A stretch of DNA of 64,000 bases from Deltaproteobacteria bacterium (lineage in GTDB: Bacteria > Desulfobacterota > Desulfobulbia > Desulfobulbales > Desulfocapsaceae), in assembly GCA_026388715.1 (NCBI GenBank), contig JAPLJF010000020.1:48625-112624 (forward strand). Direction: 5' to 3'. The number at the start of each line of letters is the position of its first letter. Position 1 is the stretch's first letter. The notes under the pieces are model-generated. The model had not been told where the DNA came from. It did not search any database and saw only the letters and a program-made list of their open reading frames with translations. Shown piece by piece: positions 34,782-45,009 of this stretch. Made by a program: the position numbers and the translations under genes.

Positions 34782-36062
34782 TTACATGGCGGAGCCAGAA
34801 GCAGCCTTCTGCATTTTAACCTCAACCTTCTCGGTCAGGCCTGCATAGTACTTCTTGAGATGATCAAGAACCTCGGTGCGTCCGAAGTGGTCAACGATCT
34901 CCTCGCCAGCGGAAAGGGCCTTACGCAGTTTGGTACCGGAAAGGATTACGCGGGAAGACTTGTCATGTGGGCAGGTACGCAGAGAGGCCATACCATCACA
35001 CTCTTTACAGTAGAAGGTCCAGTCGATCTTCATTGGTTTGCACTGCAGGTCTTTGCCGGTATCGCCAGTCTTGGGAATACGATCAAAGATCTCCTGGGCC
35101 TCGAACAGGCCGTAGAAATCGCCAACACCGGCATGGTCACGACCGATCAGCATGTTGTTGACACCGTAGTTCTGACGGAAGGTGGCATGAAGCAGGGCCT
35201 CACGAGGACCGGCATAACGCATATCCAGAGGATAACCGGCATTGATGACGTTGGCCTTCACGAAGTATTTCTCGATCAGGATATCAATGGCCTGAATACG
35301 GGTGGCGGCAGGAATATCGCCAGCCTTGAGGTTACCGATAAGGGAGTGGATCAGAACGCCGTCACATACCTCGACAGCAATCTTGGCCAGATACTCATGG
35401 GAACGATGCATTGGGTTACGCAGCTGCAGGGCAGCAACGTTGGCCCAACCACGCTCGTCAAACATGCGACGGGTCTGGGCTGGGGTCAGGAACACGCCTG
35501 GGTATTCTACTGGATACTCACCCTGAGAAAGAACCTTGACAGGACCGGCAAGGTTGAACTCTTTCTGAGCCAGAACCATGATTACGCCTGGATGATCCTT
35601 AGGAGCGATCTCCCAGAAATTGGCACCAACAGACTCTTCGCCTTCGCCGATAAAGACCTTCTCGCATTCCCATTTCTTGTCAGCGGCGGTCATCTCATAT
35701 TTCTCGGCAACCTTCATGGTGGCATAAACTTCGCCATCTTTTACCAGGGCAACATGATCGCCTTCCTTAATAGCAGCGGCATCAGCCTTAGATACATCAA
35801 GGGTGATAGGCACGGGCCAGAAGGTGCCATCTGCCATCTGGAAATTCTCACAAACGCCTTTCCAGTCAGCCTTGGTCATGAAACCATCAAGAGGGCTGAA
35901 ACCACCAATGCCCATCATGATCAGATCGCCTTTGGCGCGGGCAGAGATCTCAATCTGCTTCAAGCCTTTAGCTACCGCCAATTCTGCCTCACGCTCTTTA
36001 CCTTCGAGCAATGCACAAACCAAACCTCTTCCGCCATGTGGTGCAACCAATTTTGAGAACAT
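34782..36062 (-). CDS. sat: Sulfate adenylyltransferase (ATP sulfurylase)
   Basis: Activates sulfate with ATP to adenosine 5'-phosphosulfate, the first step of dissimilatory sulfate reduction, or runs in reverse in sulfur oxidation/disproportionation. At 426 residues it is the monofunctional single-domain form. Motifs are [12 protein letters not shown] (the QxRNP and HxxH ATP-site pair), [12 protein letters not shown], and [16 protein letters not shown] with a cysteine set typical of zinc-containing dissimilatory enzymes. The ATG at 36062 has GAGGAG upstream. It stands alone, with no apr, qmo or dsr gene in the window. Confidence 0.95.
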   Translation of the reverse strand: MFSKLVAPHGGRGLVCALLEGKEREAELAVAKGLKQIEISARAKGDLIMMGIGGFSPLDGFMTKADWKGVCENFQMADGTFWPVPITLDVSKADAAAIKEGDHVALVKDGEVYATMKVAEKYEMTAADKKWECEKVFIGEGEESVGANFWEIAPKDHPGVIMVLAQKEFNLAGPVKVLSQGEYPVEYPGVFLTPAQTRRMFDERGWANVAALQLRNPMHRSHEYLAKIAVEVCDGVLIHSLIGNLKAGDIPAATRIQAIDILIEKYFVKANVINAGYPLDMRYAGPREALLHATFRQNYGVNNMLIGRDHAGVGDFYGLFEAQEIFDRIPKTGDTGKDLQCKPMKIDWTFYCKECDGMASLRTCPHDKSSRVILSGTKLRKALSAGEEIVDHFGRTEVLDHLKKYYAGLTEKVEVKMQKAASGSAM

Positions 36063-36187
36063 AGGACTCCTCTTTTGTTGATTTTTTTTCATGAATAATA
36101 ACGCCAGCCCCAACCTTGGAGTGACAATTTAATGAACAACCATTCACTAAAGCATCCCCATATATAAAGCTGTTTATGGAAAAGTCA

Positions 36188-36223
36188 AGAAGAAAAAAGG
36201 GAATAATACCCCCTTTTTCTTCT
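36188..36223 (-). terminator. Hairpin downstream of copA
   Basis: Arms AGAAGAAAAAAGGG (36188-36201) and CCCCCTTTTTCTTCT (36209-36223) form a strong stem directly after the copA stop on the minus strand. A TTTT tract follows a few bases later, consistent with an intrinsic terminator before the sat promoter region. Confidence 0.65.
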
Positions 36224-36226
36224 CCC

Positions 36227-38731
36227 TTATTTTATGCCAAAACGCCTCAAGCGCAGGGCGTTACTGACAACCGAGACCGAGCTCATGGCCATCGCCGCCC
36301 CGGCAATCATCGGGTTCAGACTGGGGCCGCCGAAGAGAACAAGCAACCCCGCTGCCACCGGAATTCCGATCACGTTATAAGCAAAGGCCCAGAAAAGATT
36401 CTGCCTGATATTGCGCATCACCGCCCGTGATAAGCGCAAGGCCGTAATCACCCCGTCCAGATTGCCTTTCATCAGGACAATATCACCGGATTCGATGGCG
36501 ATATCAGTACCGGTGCCCATGGCAATCCCCACATCGGCCAGGGCCAGGGCCGGGGCATCATTGATCCCGTCGCCGACCATGGCTGCCTGCAATCCCTGCT
36601 GCTGCAATTCCCTGATCTTGTCTGCCTTTCGATCAGGCATTACCTGGGCAATCACCTCATCAATCCCCGCCTGGGCGGCAATGGCCCGGGCCGTAATCTC
36701 CTGATCGCCGGTAAGCATGATCAGGCGCAATCCCATCTGCCGCATCACCGCCACCGCCGCCGGCACCTCCGGTTTGAGCTTGTCGGCAATGGCCAGCAGG
36801 GCCGCAAAACGCCCATCAACGGCCAAAAACAACACCGTCTTCCCCTGCCCTGCCAGGTTGGCAACCTCAGCATCGACACCATCCACAATGATCTGTCTTT
36901 CTGCCAGCAACTGCCTGTTGCCCAAAAGGATCTCCTGACCATCCACCCGGCCGGCAACCCCCTGGCCAACCAAAGGCTCAAAGGTCTCCGGTTGCTTCAA
37001 TTCACAACCCTTTGCCTTCGCGGCCATCACCAGGGCCTCGGCCAGGGGATGTTCTGAAGACTGCTCGACAGACGCGACCAGAAAGAGCAGCCTTTCATCA
37101 CTCTCAGCACTTGCCACATTGACCAGATCGGTGAGTTCAGGCCGGCCATAGGTCAGGGTGCCGGTCTTGTCAAAGACCAGCACCTGGATCTTTTCCGCCA
37201 TTTCCAGTGCCTCGCCGCTTTTAATGAGAACCCCCAATTGCGCGCCGCGCCCGGTTCCCACCATAATTGAGGTTGGGGTGGCAAGGCCCATGGCGCAGGG
37301 ACAGGCAATGACCATCACCGCAATAAAGAACCGGAGGGCCACGGTGAAATCCACCCCGCCAAAGAAATACCAGGCCAGACCGGTCAGCACGGCCACGACC
37401 ATGACCACCGGCACAAAATAAAGGCTGATCCGGTCTGCCATGCCGGCAATAGGGGCCTTGGAGCCCTGCGCCTCCTGTACCGTCCTGACGATCCGGGCCA
37501 GCAGGGTATCCTGCCCCACCTGCTCGGTGAGGATCTGCACCGCTCCGCTTTTATTCAGGGTGCCGCAGGTAGCCCTGTCCCCTTCACTCTTGGACACAGG
37601 CAGGCTCTCGCCGGTGAGCATGGATTCATCCACTGCCGTCCGCCCTTTTGCAATCAACCCGTCCACGGGAATCCGCTCACCAGGCCGCACCAGCAAAAGG
37701 TCTCCGGCCTCAATCTCCTCCACCAGGATCTCTGTCTGCTCCTCCCCCTTGAGCAGAATGGCCTTATCCGGGGTCAACTGCATCAACTTGGCAATGGCAT
37801 CCGAGGTGTGCGACTTGGAACGGGTCTCCATATATTTTCCGAGCGAGACCAGGGCAATCAGCACCCCTGCCGACTCAAAATAGAGATCCATGGCCAGCAT
37901 ACCAAGCCTGTGCGCATTCCCGCCCAGCATGATTTCCACCAGATTCCAGGTGGAATAGACAAAGGCGGCGCCCGTGCCCATGGCAATCAGGGAATCCATA
38001 TTGGGAACCCGCCGCAGAAGAGCCGGGATACCGATCAGATAAAAACTCCGGCCCAGCCACATGATGGGAACCACCAGACAGAACTGGATCAGGGCAAAAC
38101 TCAAAGGATGACGATGGGGGGTTAAGATCTCCGGCAGGGGCAGCCCCAGCATCTCCCCCATAGAAACAAGAAGCAGGATCGCGGCCAGACCCAACATCCA
38201 AAAGAGCCGCGTCTTCATGGCCGCAAGGCGCAGAACGGTATCCTGACGTTTTCTGGCAAACTGATCAAGCCGGGTGCTCACTGGCCGAGCCTCAAATCCG
38301 AGCCTGGCAATGGCCTCACGAATCTGCCGCTGGCTGGTCTGCCCCTTACGGTACACCACTTTCCCCGTCTCGGTCACCAGATTGATCGCAACCGACACCA
38401 CCCCGGCCATCCCGGAGACCACCTTTTCAATACGGGTGGAACAGGCGGCACAATGCATGCCGGTAATGGCAAGATCAAGGATCTCATCCTCAGCCTCAGC
38501 CTCACCCTCCTCTTCCTGTTCCAGTTCAAAGCCCAGGTCCTTGACCCGGCTTGCAATCAGATCAAAAGAGACAACACCTGCGTCCCAAACCAGCTCCATG
38601 CTCTCCGTCGCCAGATTGACTGCCGCCTGCTCGACACCTTCCAGACCCCGCACCACCTTTTCAATGCGGCTGGAACAGGCGGCACAGTGCATCCCCTTCA
38701 CCGCAACGGTTCTTTTTTGTATAGACTGCAT
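36227..38731 (-). CDS. copA: Copper-exporting P1B-type ATPase
   Basis: An 834-residue inner-membrane pump moving Cu(I) or Ag(I) from cytoplasm to periplasm. Two N-terminal heavy-metal domains carry [14 protein letters not shown] and [14 protein letters not shown]. The TM metal site [12 protein letters not shown] is present, followed by the phosphorylation motif [18 protein letters not shown] in the hinge and the HP dipeptide (SEHPLAEA). The CPC motif and tandem CxxC domains indicate monovalent Cu/Ag. It is monocistronic. Together with the Cus system it gives a two-stage copper export route. Confidence 0.95.
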   Translation of the reverse strand: MQSIQKRTVAVKGMHCAACSSRIEKVVRGLEGVEQAAVNLATESMELVWDAGVVSFDLIASRVKDLGFELEQEEEGEAEAEDEILDLAITGMHCAACSTRIEKVVSGMAGVVSVAINLVTETGKVVYRKGQTSQRQIREAIARLGFEARPVSTRLDQFARKRQDTVLRLAAMKTRLFWMLGLAAILLLVSMGEMLGLPLPEILTPHRHPLSFALIQFCLVVPIMWLGRSFYLIGIPALLRRVPNMDSLIAMGTGAAFVYSTWNLVEIMLGGNAHRLGMLAMDLYFESAGVLIALVSLGKYMETRSKSHTSDAIAKLMQLTPDKAILLKGEEQTEILVEEIEAGDLLLVRPGERIPVDGLIAKGRTAVDESMLTGESLPVSKSEGDRATCGTLNKSGAVQILTEQVGQDTLLARIVRTVQEAQGSKAPIAGMADRISLYFVPVVMVVAVLTGLAWYFFGGVDFTVALRFFIAVMVIACPCAMGLATPTSIMVGTGRGAQLGVLIKSGEALEMAEKIQVLVFDKTGTLTYGRPELTDLVNVASAESDERLLFLVASVEQSSEHPLAEALVMAAKAKGCELKQPETFEPLVGQGVAGRVDGQEILLGNRQLLAERQIIVDGVDAEVANLAGQGKTVLFLAVDGRFAALLAIADKLKPEVPAAVAVMRQMGLRLIMLTGDQEITARAIAAQAGIDEVIAQVMPDRKADKIRELQQQGLQAAMVGDGINDAPALALADVGIAMGTGTDIAIESGDIVLMKGNLDGVITALRLSRAVMRNIRQNLFWAFAYNVIGIPVAAGLLVLFGGPSLNPMIAGAAMAMSSVSVVSNALRLRRFGIK

Positions 38732-39211
38732 TGCACACCTCTACTCTTTTTAACCAACAGACACTTATATTGATTCCTCACCCCAGCACAATCGGGACAG
38801 AAAATGACCTTATCAGCTTAAACATCACACCATATTTACACCACAGCAAAAAATCGAGATTTTTCTTACCGTTCGTAATTATATAAATATCATCTATAAT
38901 AACAACCTACTCACCAGCAAGAAGGTTTACTTCCAGCGATGGGATTGTTATTATCCTTTTTCCTATTAAGGAGCCGTTACGAAATTACCATTAGATTTTG
39001 CAGGTCATAAATGGCATAGTATCGCTTCCGGAGTAGACGCCCCGCAAGAAGTACTCTTGGGGGGTGCGCCGCAGGAAGTGCCCCAGGGGGGTACGAATGA
39101 AGAATGACCGGCTCCTTATGCCGATCACGCAATACCAATGTTACGGATATTTTTGAACAACGACTCACTGTCAGATACAGAATCCTTTTCCCTTTTACGC
39201 CCCACACATCC
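38732..39211. repeat. Intergenic region with a family A/C composite repeat (about 38970-39123)
   Basis: 38732-38960 is AT-rich and probably holds the divergent copA and sppA promoters, not individually resolved. From 38970 AAGGAGCCGTTACGAAAT begins an element closed at 39108-39122 by CCGGCTCCTTATGCCG, its opposite-strand counterpart. The interior carries GACGCCCCGCAAGAAGT and GTGCGCCGCAGGAAGT, matching the repeat before 15763. No gene seen. Confidence 0.6.
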
Positions 39212-41077
39212 ATGAAAAACATCTTCGCTGCCCTTGCTACCCTCTTCCGCTGGATAGGAAAATTTTTATCCACCACCCGAAATATCCTGGGAAATCTTCT
39301 CTTTCTGTTGGTCATGGTTATAATTTTTACCGCATTTTTCTTTGAAAAAAAGCCGCCAATTATTCATAACGCCGCCCTTATCCTTTCTCTTTCCGGCAAT
39401 ATCGTTGAAGAAAAACACATCGCAAATCCAATCTCGGAACTGCTGAGTGGGCTCTCTCAAACCAAACAGACACCCGCTGAAACCCTGCTTCAGGATGTCC
39501 TTGACGCCATTAACCACGCAGCAACCGACAGTCAGATCAAATGCATCCTCCTTAATCTTCATGATCTGGGAACGGTGGGACTCGACCAGATGCAGACCAT
39601 CGGCGAGGCCCTGAACCAGTTTAAAAAGAGCGGCAAAAAGGTTATTGCCGCCGAAGACTACTATCAGCAGAAGGCTTATTATCTTGCCTCCTTTGCCTCG
39701 GAGATCTATCTGAACCCCATGGGCGGTGTGGATCTCCACGGTTTTGGCTCCTATCACCTCTTCTTCCGGGAAGCCCTGGAAAAATTACGGGTCAATTATC
39801 ACGTCTTCCGTGTTGGCACCTACAAATCAGCCGTTGAACCGATCCTGCGTGATTCCATGTCAGAAGAGGTCAAAGGACAAATGCAGGGACTGCTCACCTC
39901 CCTGTGGTCTATCTTTACCGCCGATATCACCCGGCAACGCTCGCTCCCTGCCGATGCCATCGATCAATACGCCAATAACATACCCGCAAAACTTGCGGCA
40001 TCTGAAGGCAGCACCGCCCGATTGGCCCTGAACAGCAAACTGGTGGATGGCCTCAAGAGCAGGGAAGAGATCCGCGACTACCTGACAAAACAGACCGCAG
40101 CTGTCCCTGACCAGGGATTCAGCCAGGTTTCCTTGAATGAGTATCTGCGCACCATCACTCCTTCTTACCAGCCGCCACTGGTTGCATCTGTCAACACAAT
40201 CGGGATCATTATCGCCGAGGGGATGATTCTGGATGGCGAGCAGCCCGTGGGCAGCATTGGCGGCGACACCCTGGCGGCCGTGATCCGCAAGGCCCGGCTT
40301 AACCCCGCAATCAAGGCGGTAGTGCTGCGCATCAACTCCGGGGGCGGCTCGGCCTTTGCCTCGGAGATCATTCGCCAGGAGATCCTGGAGCTGAAAAAAA
40401 GCAATAAACCCCTGGTGGTATCCATGGGCTCCACTGCCGCCTCCGGCGGATACTGGATCGCCGCTAATGCCGACGAGATATGGGCATCGACTGCGACCAT
40501 CACCGGTTCCATCGGTATCTTCGCCGCCATCCCCACCTTTGAAAACAGCCTGGCCAGCCTGGGCATTCACAGTGACGGGATCGGCACCACTGAACTGGCT
40601 TCAGGCCTTGATGTAAGCCGCCCCCTGGCTCCATCCTTGGAACAAGCAGTCCAGATGACCCTCGATCATGGATACCAGCAGTTCCTTTCTCTGATAGCCA
40701 AGGGACGTAATATGAATATGGAAAAGGTCGAGACCGTTGCCGAAGGGCGGGTCTTCCACGGAAAAGAAGCCCAGCAGCTTGGACTGGTGGATAAAATCGG
40801 CACTCTGGCAGACGCCATCGAGTCGGCTGCAAAAATGGCGAAAATAACAGAGTACTCAGCAAGTTACATCGAAAAACCACAAACTCTCCTCAATGAAATA
40901 CTGGAGCTCTTCAAGGGAGAGATCACCGCCGCTCTGCTGCACCAAACGATGTCCCAGCCTTTAGCCCGACAGATGATTCATCTGACCGCACCCTTAAGAG
41001 AGATCCTGCTTTTCAACGATCCGGCAGGACTGTACGCCCATTCCCTGATTCAAGGCGCATCATTGCTTGAGCCTTGA
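39212..41077 (+). CDS. sppA: Signal peptide peptidase SppA, 67K type
   Basis: A membrane serine protease degrading cleaved signal peptides. 621 residues with an N-terminal TM (LLFLLVMVIIFTAFFF) and two tandem S49 domains. The Ser-Lys dyad is visible: lysine in FRVGTYKSAVEP of the first domain and the nucleophile in STAASGGYWIAANAD of the second. TITGSIGIF also matches. The ATG at 39212 is preferred; the frame runs back to 39104 into a repeat-adjacent region without similarity. The next gene follows after 20 bp. Confidence 0.93.
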   Translation: MKNIFAALATLFRWIGKFLSTTRNILGNLLFLLVMVIIFTAFFFEKKPPIIHNAALILSLSGNIVEEKHIANPISELLSGLSQTKQTPAETLLQDVLDAINHAATDSQIKCILLNLHDLGTVGLDQMQTIGEALNQFKKSGKKVIAAEDYYQQKAYYLASFASEIYLNPMGGVDLHGFGSYHLFFREALEKLRVNYHVFRVGTYKSAVEPILRDSMSEEVKGQMQGLLTSLWSIFTADITRQRSLPADAIDQYANNIPAKLAASEGSTARLALNSKLVDGLKSREEIRDYLTKQTAAVPDQGFSQVSLNEYLRTITPSYQPPLVASVNTIGIIIAEGMILDGEQPVGSIGGDTLAAVIRKARLNPAIKAVVLRINSGGGSAFASEIIRQEILELKKSNKPLVVSMGSTAASGGYWIAANADEIWASTATITGSIGIFAAIPTFENSLASLGIHSDGIGTTELASGLDVSRPLAPSLEQAVQMTLDHGYQQFLSLIAKGRNMNMEKVETVAEGRVFHGKEAQQLGLVDKIGTLADAIESAAKMAKITEYSASYIEKPQTLLNEILELFKGEITAALLHQTMSQPLARQMIHLTAPLREILLFNDPAGLYAHSLIQGASLLEP

Positions 41078-41097
41078 AAATTAAGGAATAACCGCCC

Positions 41098-42081
41098 ATG
41101 TCCTTTTCGGCCACCACCTTCCTCTCTCTCTGGCACGACCTGATCTGGCCGCTGCTCCGGCTGCTCTGTTATGTCTCACTCAGCCTTTTTGCGGCCAACC
41201 TGATAGAATCCCTGAACTGGACCAGCAAGATTGCTGCCCTGGCCCGCCCCCTGATGCGCCTGGGGAATCTCTCGGACATATCGAGCGCATCCTTCACCAT
41301 GGCGCTTTTTTCCGGCATCAGCGCCAACACCATGCTCTCCGAGGCCTACGAACAAAACAAGATCTCCAGAAAAGAACTGATCCTGGCCAACCTGTTCAAC
41401 TCCATGCCCGTCTATTTTCTCCACCTGCCCACGGTCTCTTTTATCACGGCGCCAATGATCAAGGGAGCGGCCGTTATTTACGTGGGCATCACCTTTAGCG
41501 CGGCCGTTCTCCGTACCCTTTCCATCCTTCTTATCAGCCGCTTTATCCTCGCCAGACCGGAACGGAATGACGAGATAAAGGTGGAAGGCCCCATAGAGGC
41601 AAATGGCGGCTGGAAAAGCGGTTGGAACGCCATTCTGCAAAAAAGCTGGGTCCGCTTTCGCAGGCGCATCCGCTCGATCATCCGCTTTACCATCCCCATC
41701 TACATCGTCATCTTCTGGCTTCACAAGGCAGGAGTCTTCACCGCCATGGAAAAGATGATGGCCACCTACTTCTCCTTCCTGCCCTGGCTCACCCCTGAAT
41801 CCATGGGGATTATCACCCTGCAGATTGCCGCCGAATTCACGGCCGGCCTTGCCGCGGCCGGGGCCTTGCTCCAGGCGGGCAGCATGACCTACCGGGAAAT
41901 CATCCTGGCGCTTCTGGTCGGCAATATTCTTTCTTCCCCGATCCGCGCCATCCGGCACCAGTTTCCTTATTATGCGGGGATATTCCAACCAAAGGTGGCC
42001 GCGGAACTGATTTTTTACAGCCAGATCTTTCGTATCGGCAGCCTGATGATTATGGGAAGTATTTACTATGTCTTGTCATAA
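41098..42081 (+). CDS. Gate/nucleoside-recognition domain membrane protein
   Basis: A 327-residue integral membrane protein with about eight TM segments. The repeated Gate-type blocks (SASFTMALFSGISANTMLSEA and LQIAAEFTAGLAAAGALLQAG) match the nucleoside-recognition/spore-maturation (SpmA/B, YjiH) family. Family members act in transport-like or envelope roles that are poorly defined. It follows sppA by 20 bp and is probably co-transcribed. A family A repeat separates it from the CDP-alcohol phosphatidyltransferase gene. Confidence 0.72.
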   Translation: MSFSATTFLSLWHDLIWPLLRLLCYVSLSLFAANLIESLNWTSKIAALARPLMRLGNLSDISSASFTMALFSGISANTMLSEAYEQNKISRKELILANLFNSMPVYFLHLPTVSFITAPMIKGAAVIYVGITFSAAVLRTLSILLISRFILARPERNDEIKVEGPIEANGGWKSGWNAILQKSWVRFRRRIRSIIRFTIPIYIVIFWLHKAGVFTAMEKMMATYFSFLPWLTPESMGIITLQIAAEFTAGLAAAGALLQAGSMTYREIILALLVGNILSSPIRAIRHQFPYYAGIFQPKVAAELIFYSQIFRIGSLMIMGSIYYVLS

Positions 42082-42083
42082 TG

Positions 42084-42204
42084 TTAAGCCGTTGTTCAAA
42101 AATAACTGCAATATTGGCACAGCGTAACCGGCATAAGGGGCCATAACGAAATGGATAAAAATGTAGCAGTGGCAACGGCGATGGTTATTTCGTAACGGCC
42201 CCTA
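42084..42204. repeat. Family A element between the Gate-domain and phosphatidyltransferase genes
   Basis: A left end TTAAGCCGTTGTTCAAAAAT is followed by CGGCATAAGGGGCCATAACG, GAAATGG, and TTATTTCGTAACGGCCCCTAA. It matches 34681-34768 and 25921-26028 in flanks but not in stem interior. It lies just after the preceding stop codon. Confidence 0.75.
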
Positions 42205-42238
42205 AGGGTCCGAACTTCTTCATGAGGACAAGCCCACA

Positions 42239-42790
42239 ATGAAACGCTATCTGGCCATCATCCCCAATATCCTGTCCATGTTGCGACTGGGTCTTGCCTT
42301 TTTTTTCCCTTTCTGTCCAGAGCACCTGTGGATCTGGCTGATTCTCGGCAGCGGCGCCAGTGATTTTCTGGACGGCTGGTGCGCCCGGCGCTGGAAGACG
42401 GCAACCTGGCAGGGAGGCCTGCTGGATGCCGTTGCCGACAAGACATTCATGCTCGTTGCCCTGACGACCTTTGCCATGACCGGCAAATTTTCCATCTGGT
42501 GGATTCCGGCAGTCATTGCCCGTGATCTGACCGTTGGCATTGCCGCCGGGTATGCCGCACTGATCCGCTCCTGGGGATCGTTTCGCAATATGGGGGCACG
42601 GTGGCCAGGCAAGCTGGCAACAGCGGGGCAATTCCTCCTGCTGATCACTGTTGTCCTGCTCCCTGGAATGATCCCTGCCGTTCTCTTTATTACCGTCCTT
42701 TGCAGCACCGTTGCTGCCGGTGATTACGGCCTGCTCTTCTATCAGGCGCTTAGACAGCAGCATACTGATAAAAAAGAATCTGCCCGATAA
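42239..42790 (+). CDS. CDP-alcohol phosphatidyltransferase
   Basis: A 183-residue inner-membrane enzyme transferring a phosphatidyl (or similar) group from a CDP-activated lipid to an alcohol. The full catalytic motif is present: D-x2-D-G-x2-A-R-x8-G-x3-D-x3-D, seen in SDFLDGWCARR through GGLLDAVADK. Four or more TM segments follow. It could be PgsA-like, but its neighbour is a CDP-archaeol-synthase-like fusion, so the lipid substrate may be unusual. The spacing to the next gene is 36 bp, implying an operon. Confidence 0.85.
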   Translation: MKRYLAIIPNILSMLRLGLAFFFPFCPEHLWIWLILGSGASDFLDGWCARRWKTATWQGGLLDAVADKTFMLVALTTFAMTGKFSIWWIPAVIARDLTVGIAAGYAALIRSWGSFRNMGARWPGKLATAGQFLLLITVVLLPGMIPAVLFITVLCSTVAAGDYGLLFYQALRQQHTDKKESAR

Positions 42791-42826
42791 CCCTGTTTTT
42801 TTTACTACGCCACAAGGAAAGACAAA

Positions 42827-44263
42827 ATGATCATGGTGGCCACCATCGTTCTCTATCTCCTGTGGGTCAACGGACTTCCACCCCTTATCAGCATGCTGTG
42901 CGGCGACCGCTGGGGCAGGCCGCTTGATGGCGGAAGGGTATGGCGAGACCAGCAACCCATCTTCGGGCCGCATAAGACCATCCGCGGCATCGTCGCCAGC
43001 CTGCTCGGAGGAATAATGGCCGCCCCCCTGATCGGTGTTGCCTGGTGGGTTGCGGCCATTGCCGCCTTACTGGCCATGAGCGGCGACCTGTTATCCAGCT
43101 TTATCAAACGACGACGTACCCTGAAAAGCGGCACGGAAATCGTCATCCTCGACCAACTCTTTGAATCCCTGTTCCCCATCCTGTTCCTTGACCAGGTTCT
43201 GAAGCTCACCTGGGTACAGATTGCAGCAATTCTGGTCTTGTTCATCACCATTGCCAACTGGAGTTCACGTTTCTGGTACTTTATCCTGTACCGGCCGCCG
43301 CTTGCAAATTATCCGCGCCAGCTCCGCTCATCGGTTCGCCTGCGGGAATGGCGGGCCTGCCATACCCCTCTGGCCCGTTGGCAGTCCTTGTTCAATCTGA
43401 CCAGCTTCCTCTCCGATCTGGTTTTTCTCACCACTGTATTCAAGATGACCGGCCTGTATGAAAAAGGCAAACGCAATGCCCTGAAGATCCAGGTGGTGGA
43501 AAAAACATTCTCTTTTCCATCGCTGCCTGACTCCTTTGACCAGTTTCGCATCCTCCTGCTGACCGATCTCCATCTGGACGGACTCGATGGCCTGACCGAA
43601 GAGCTTATCAATCACCTCCAGGACATTGAAGTCGATCTCTGCCTGATTGGCGGAGATATCAGGATGCTGACCTATGGGCCTATCGCCCCCTGTCTGTCTC
43701 ATCTGCGCCGCCTCCTGCCCCATATCCGTACGCAGCATGGCCTGCTCGGTGTGCTCGGCAATCATGATTGTCTGGAAATGACCCCGGATTTCGAGGAGGC
43801 AGGTCTGGTCATACTGATCAACGAATCATGGCCCATTGCCAGAAACGGCGAACAGATCTGGGTGGTTGGTGTCGATGACCCCCATTTCTACAAGATGGCG
43901 GATGCCAAACAGGCCTTCCGTGATGTGCCGGATCAGGCATTTACGATCTTCCTGGCCCATTCCCCGGAGGCATACCAGCAGGCGGCGCAATGCCAGACCC
44001 GACTCTATCTCTGCGGCCATACCCACGGCGGGCAGATCTGCCTGCCGGAGCGGGGCCCCATCCTTACCAACTCCAGGGCGCCCCGTTTTACGGCATCGGG
44101 CAGTTGGCGACACCAGGAGATGCAGGGTTATACCAGCCGGGGCGCGGGCCCATCCGGCATTCCCCTGCGCTTCAACTGCCCCGGCGAGATTTCGCTTATC
44201 ACCCTGGTCAAGGGTGAGCTCAAGGCGGCAAGTTCCGCTTCGGCTATAATATCAGGTTGTTGA
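42827..44263 (+). CDS. Fusion of a CDP-archaeol-synthase-like (CarS/DUF46) membrane domain and a metallophosphoesterase
   Basis: 478 residues. About 1-160 is a membrane domain with GDRWGRPLDGGRVWRDQQ, then FGPHKTIRG and a MSGDLLSSFIKRR block, the pattern of the CarS family that makes CDP-activated lipids. From about residue 235 it is a calcineurin-like phosphoesterase with the metal-ligand set DLH (LLTDLHLDG), GGDI, GNHDC and GHTHGGQICLP. The frame is continuous with no sign of a join. The neighbouring CDP-alcohol phosphatidyltransferase supports a lipid-headgroup pathway in which both the CDP-lipid and a phosphatase step are supplied. Substrates are not known. Confidence 0.78.
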   Translation: MIMVATIVLYLLWVNGLPPLISMLCGDRWGRPLDGGRVWRDQQPIFGPHKTIRGIVASLLGGIMAAPLIGVAWWVAAIAALLAMSGDLLSSFIKRRRTLKSGTEIVILDQLFESLFPILFLDQVLKLTWVQIAAILVLFITIANWSSRFWYFILYRPPLANYPRQLRSSVRLREWRACHTPLARWQSLFNLTSFLSDLVFLTTVFKMTGLYEKGKRNALKIQVVEKTFSFPSLPDSFDQFRILLLTDLHLDGLDGLTEELINHLQDIEVDLCLIGGDIRMLTYGPIAPCLSHLRRLLPHIRTQHGLLGVLGNHDCLEMTPDFEEAGLVILINESWPIARNGEQIWVVGVDDPHFYKMADAKQAFRDVPDQAFTIFLAHSPEAYQQAAQCQTRLYLCGHTHGGQICLPERGPILTNSRAPRFTASGSWRHQEMQGYTSRGAGPSGIPLRFNCPGEISLITLVKGELKAASSASAIISGC

Positions 44264-44485
44264 AATTTCTTAATGAGAATCTATTTGAATTTGAACTCAA
44301 AAATGAGTATTATATAGCAGCATGATTTTATAAGAGAAATTACAAAAAGGCCTTATATGCTATAAAAATGTGATTTAATTAATTGATAAAACAGACTGCA
44401 AGCTGTCCATCTTATCAACGCCGGTTACTTCACCATGGGCCTTAAAAAGCTCCGCTTACACTCCTCCAGCTATTCCGGCCAATGA

Positions 44486-44569
44486 AGCCAACTGAGAGTC
44501 ACAGGTTTTGGTGGAAGCTTGCTCACGCCAAAACCTGTGACTCTCGTGCCTCATCCAGCATCGTTAGAT
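44486..44569 (+). other. attC-like palindromic site before a small membrane-protein gene
   Basis: An 18-bp perfect stem GAGAGTCACAGGTTTTGG (44494-44511) with CCAAAACCTGTGACTCTC (44528-44545) is bounded by AGCCAAC (44486) and, on the right, CATCGTTAGATG, where GTTAGAT (44563-44569) fits the R' core GTTRRRY. Six bases later comes the gene's ATG, the spacing usual for cassettes. The R'' core is imperfect. The rest of 44264-44574 is AT-rich with no gene. Confidence 0.4.
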
Positions 44570-44574
44570 GACAT

Positions 44575-44904
44575 ATGCTAAAATACGCTAATAATCCACA
44601 AGATCTACAACAACTCTTGCTTGCACTCCTTTCGACGAGTGGAACGCTGGCAGGCCTCAGTATGGCTCTCGTTGGTATCGTTAATCTCAAAATCGCCAAT
44701 ACAAAGGTCGAAAGTATTGCTGATGACATGTTTCTTTTTGCATCTTTTGGCTTCCTTATTGTTTGCTACCTCATATTTTTCACTCTCAGACGAATCCAGT
44801 CTCAAAAAGTGCAAAATTGGACCAACGTCATTGACATTGTGTTTCTGTGCTCAATGACGTTGTTGGTAATGGCGGGATTTGTGGTTGTCTATTCCGTTTT
44901 TTAA
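44575..44904 (+). CDS. Small three-TM membrane protein, cassette-like
   Basis: A 109-residue protein with hydrophobic segments near residues 18-38, 50-70 and 88-108 (LAGLSMALVGIVNL, LFASFGFLIVCYLIFFTL, IVFLCSMTLLVMAGFVVVY). It has no signal peptide or known motif, and no family is recognised. The sequence is AT-rich compared with flanking genes and starts six bases after an attC-like core. No second hairpin follows its stop, so if it was a cassette, its own attC has been lost. Confidence 0.55.
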   Translation: MLKYANNPQDLQQLLLALLSTSGTLAGLSMALVGIVNLKIANTKVESIADDMFLFASFGFLIVCYLIFFTLRRIQSQKVQNWTNVIDIVFLCSMTLLVMAGFVVVYSVF

Positions 44905-45009
44905 CCAACCGAGGTAGATTGAAAAAAATGTCCACTTTTACCTGATCACATTTAATCAGTCCAAAGGAATTTGAAACAAGGCGACTTCTTATCTTTTTCA
45001 ACAGTCAAG

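Noticed and set aside
34728..36056. Long plus-strand open frame (442 codons) opposite sat
   Set aside because: It is the antisense shadow of a clear ATP sulfurylase gene and has no recognisable domain or ribosome site.
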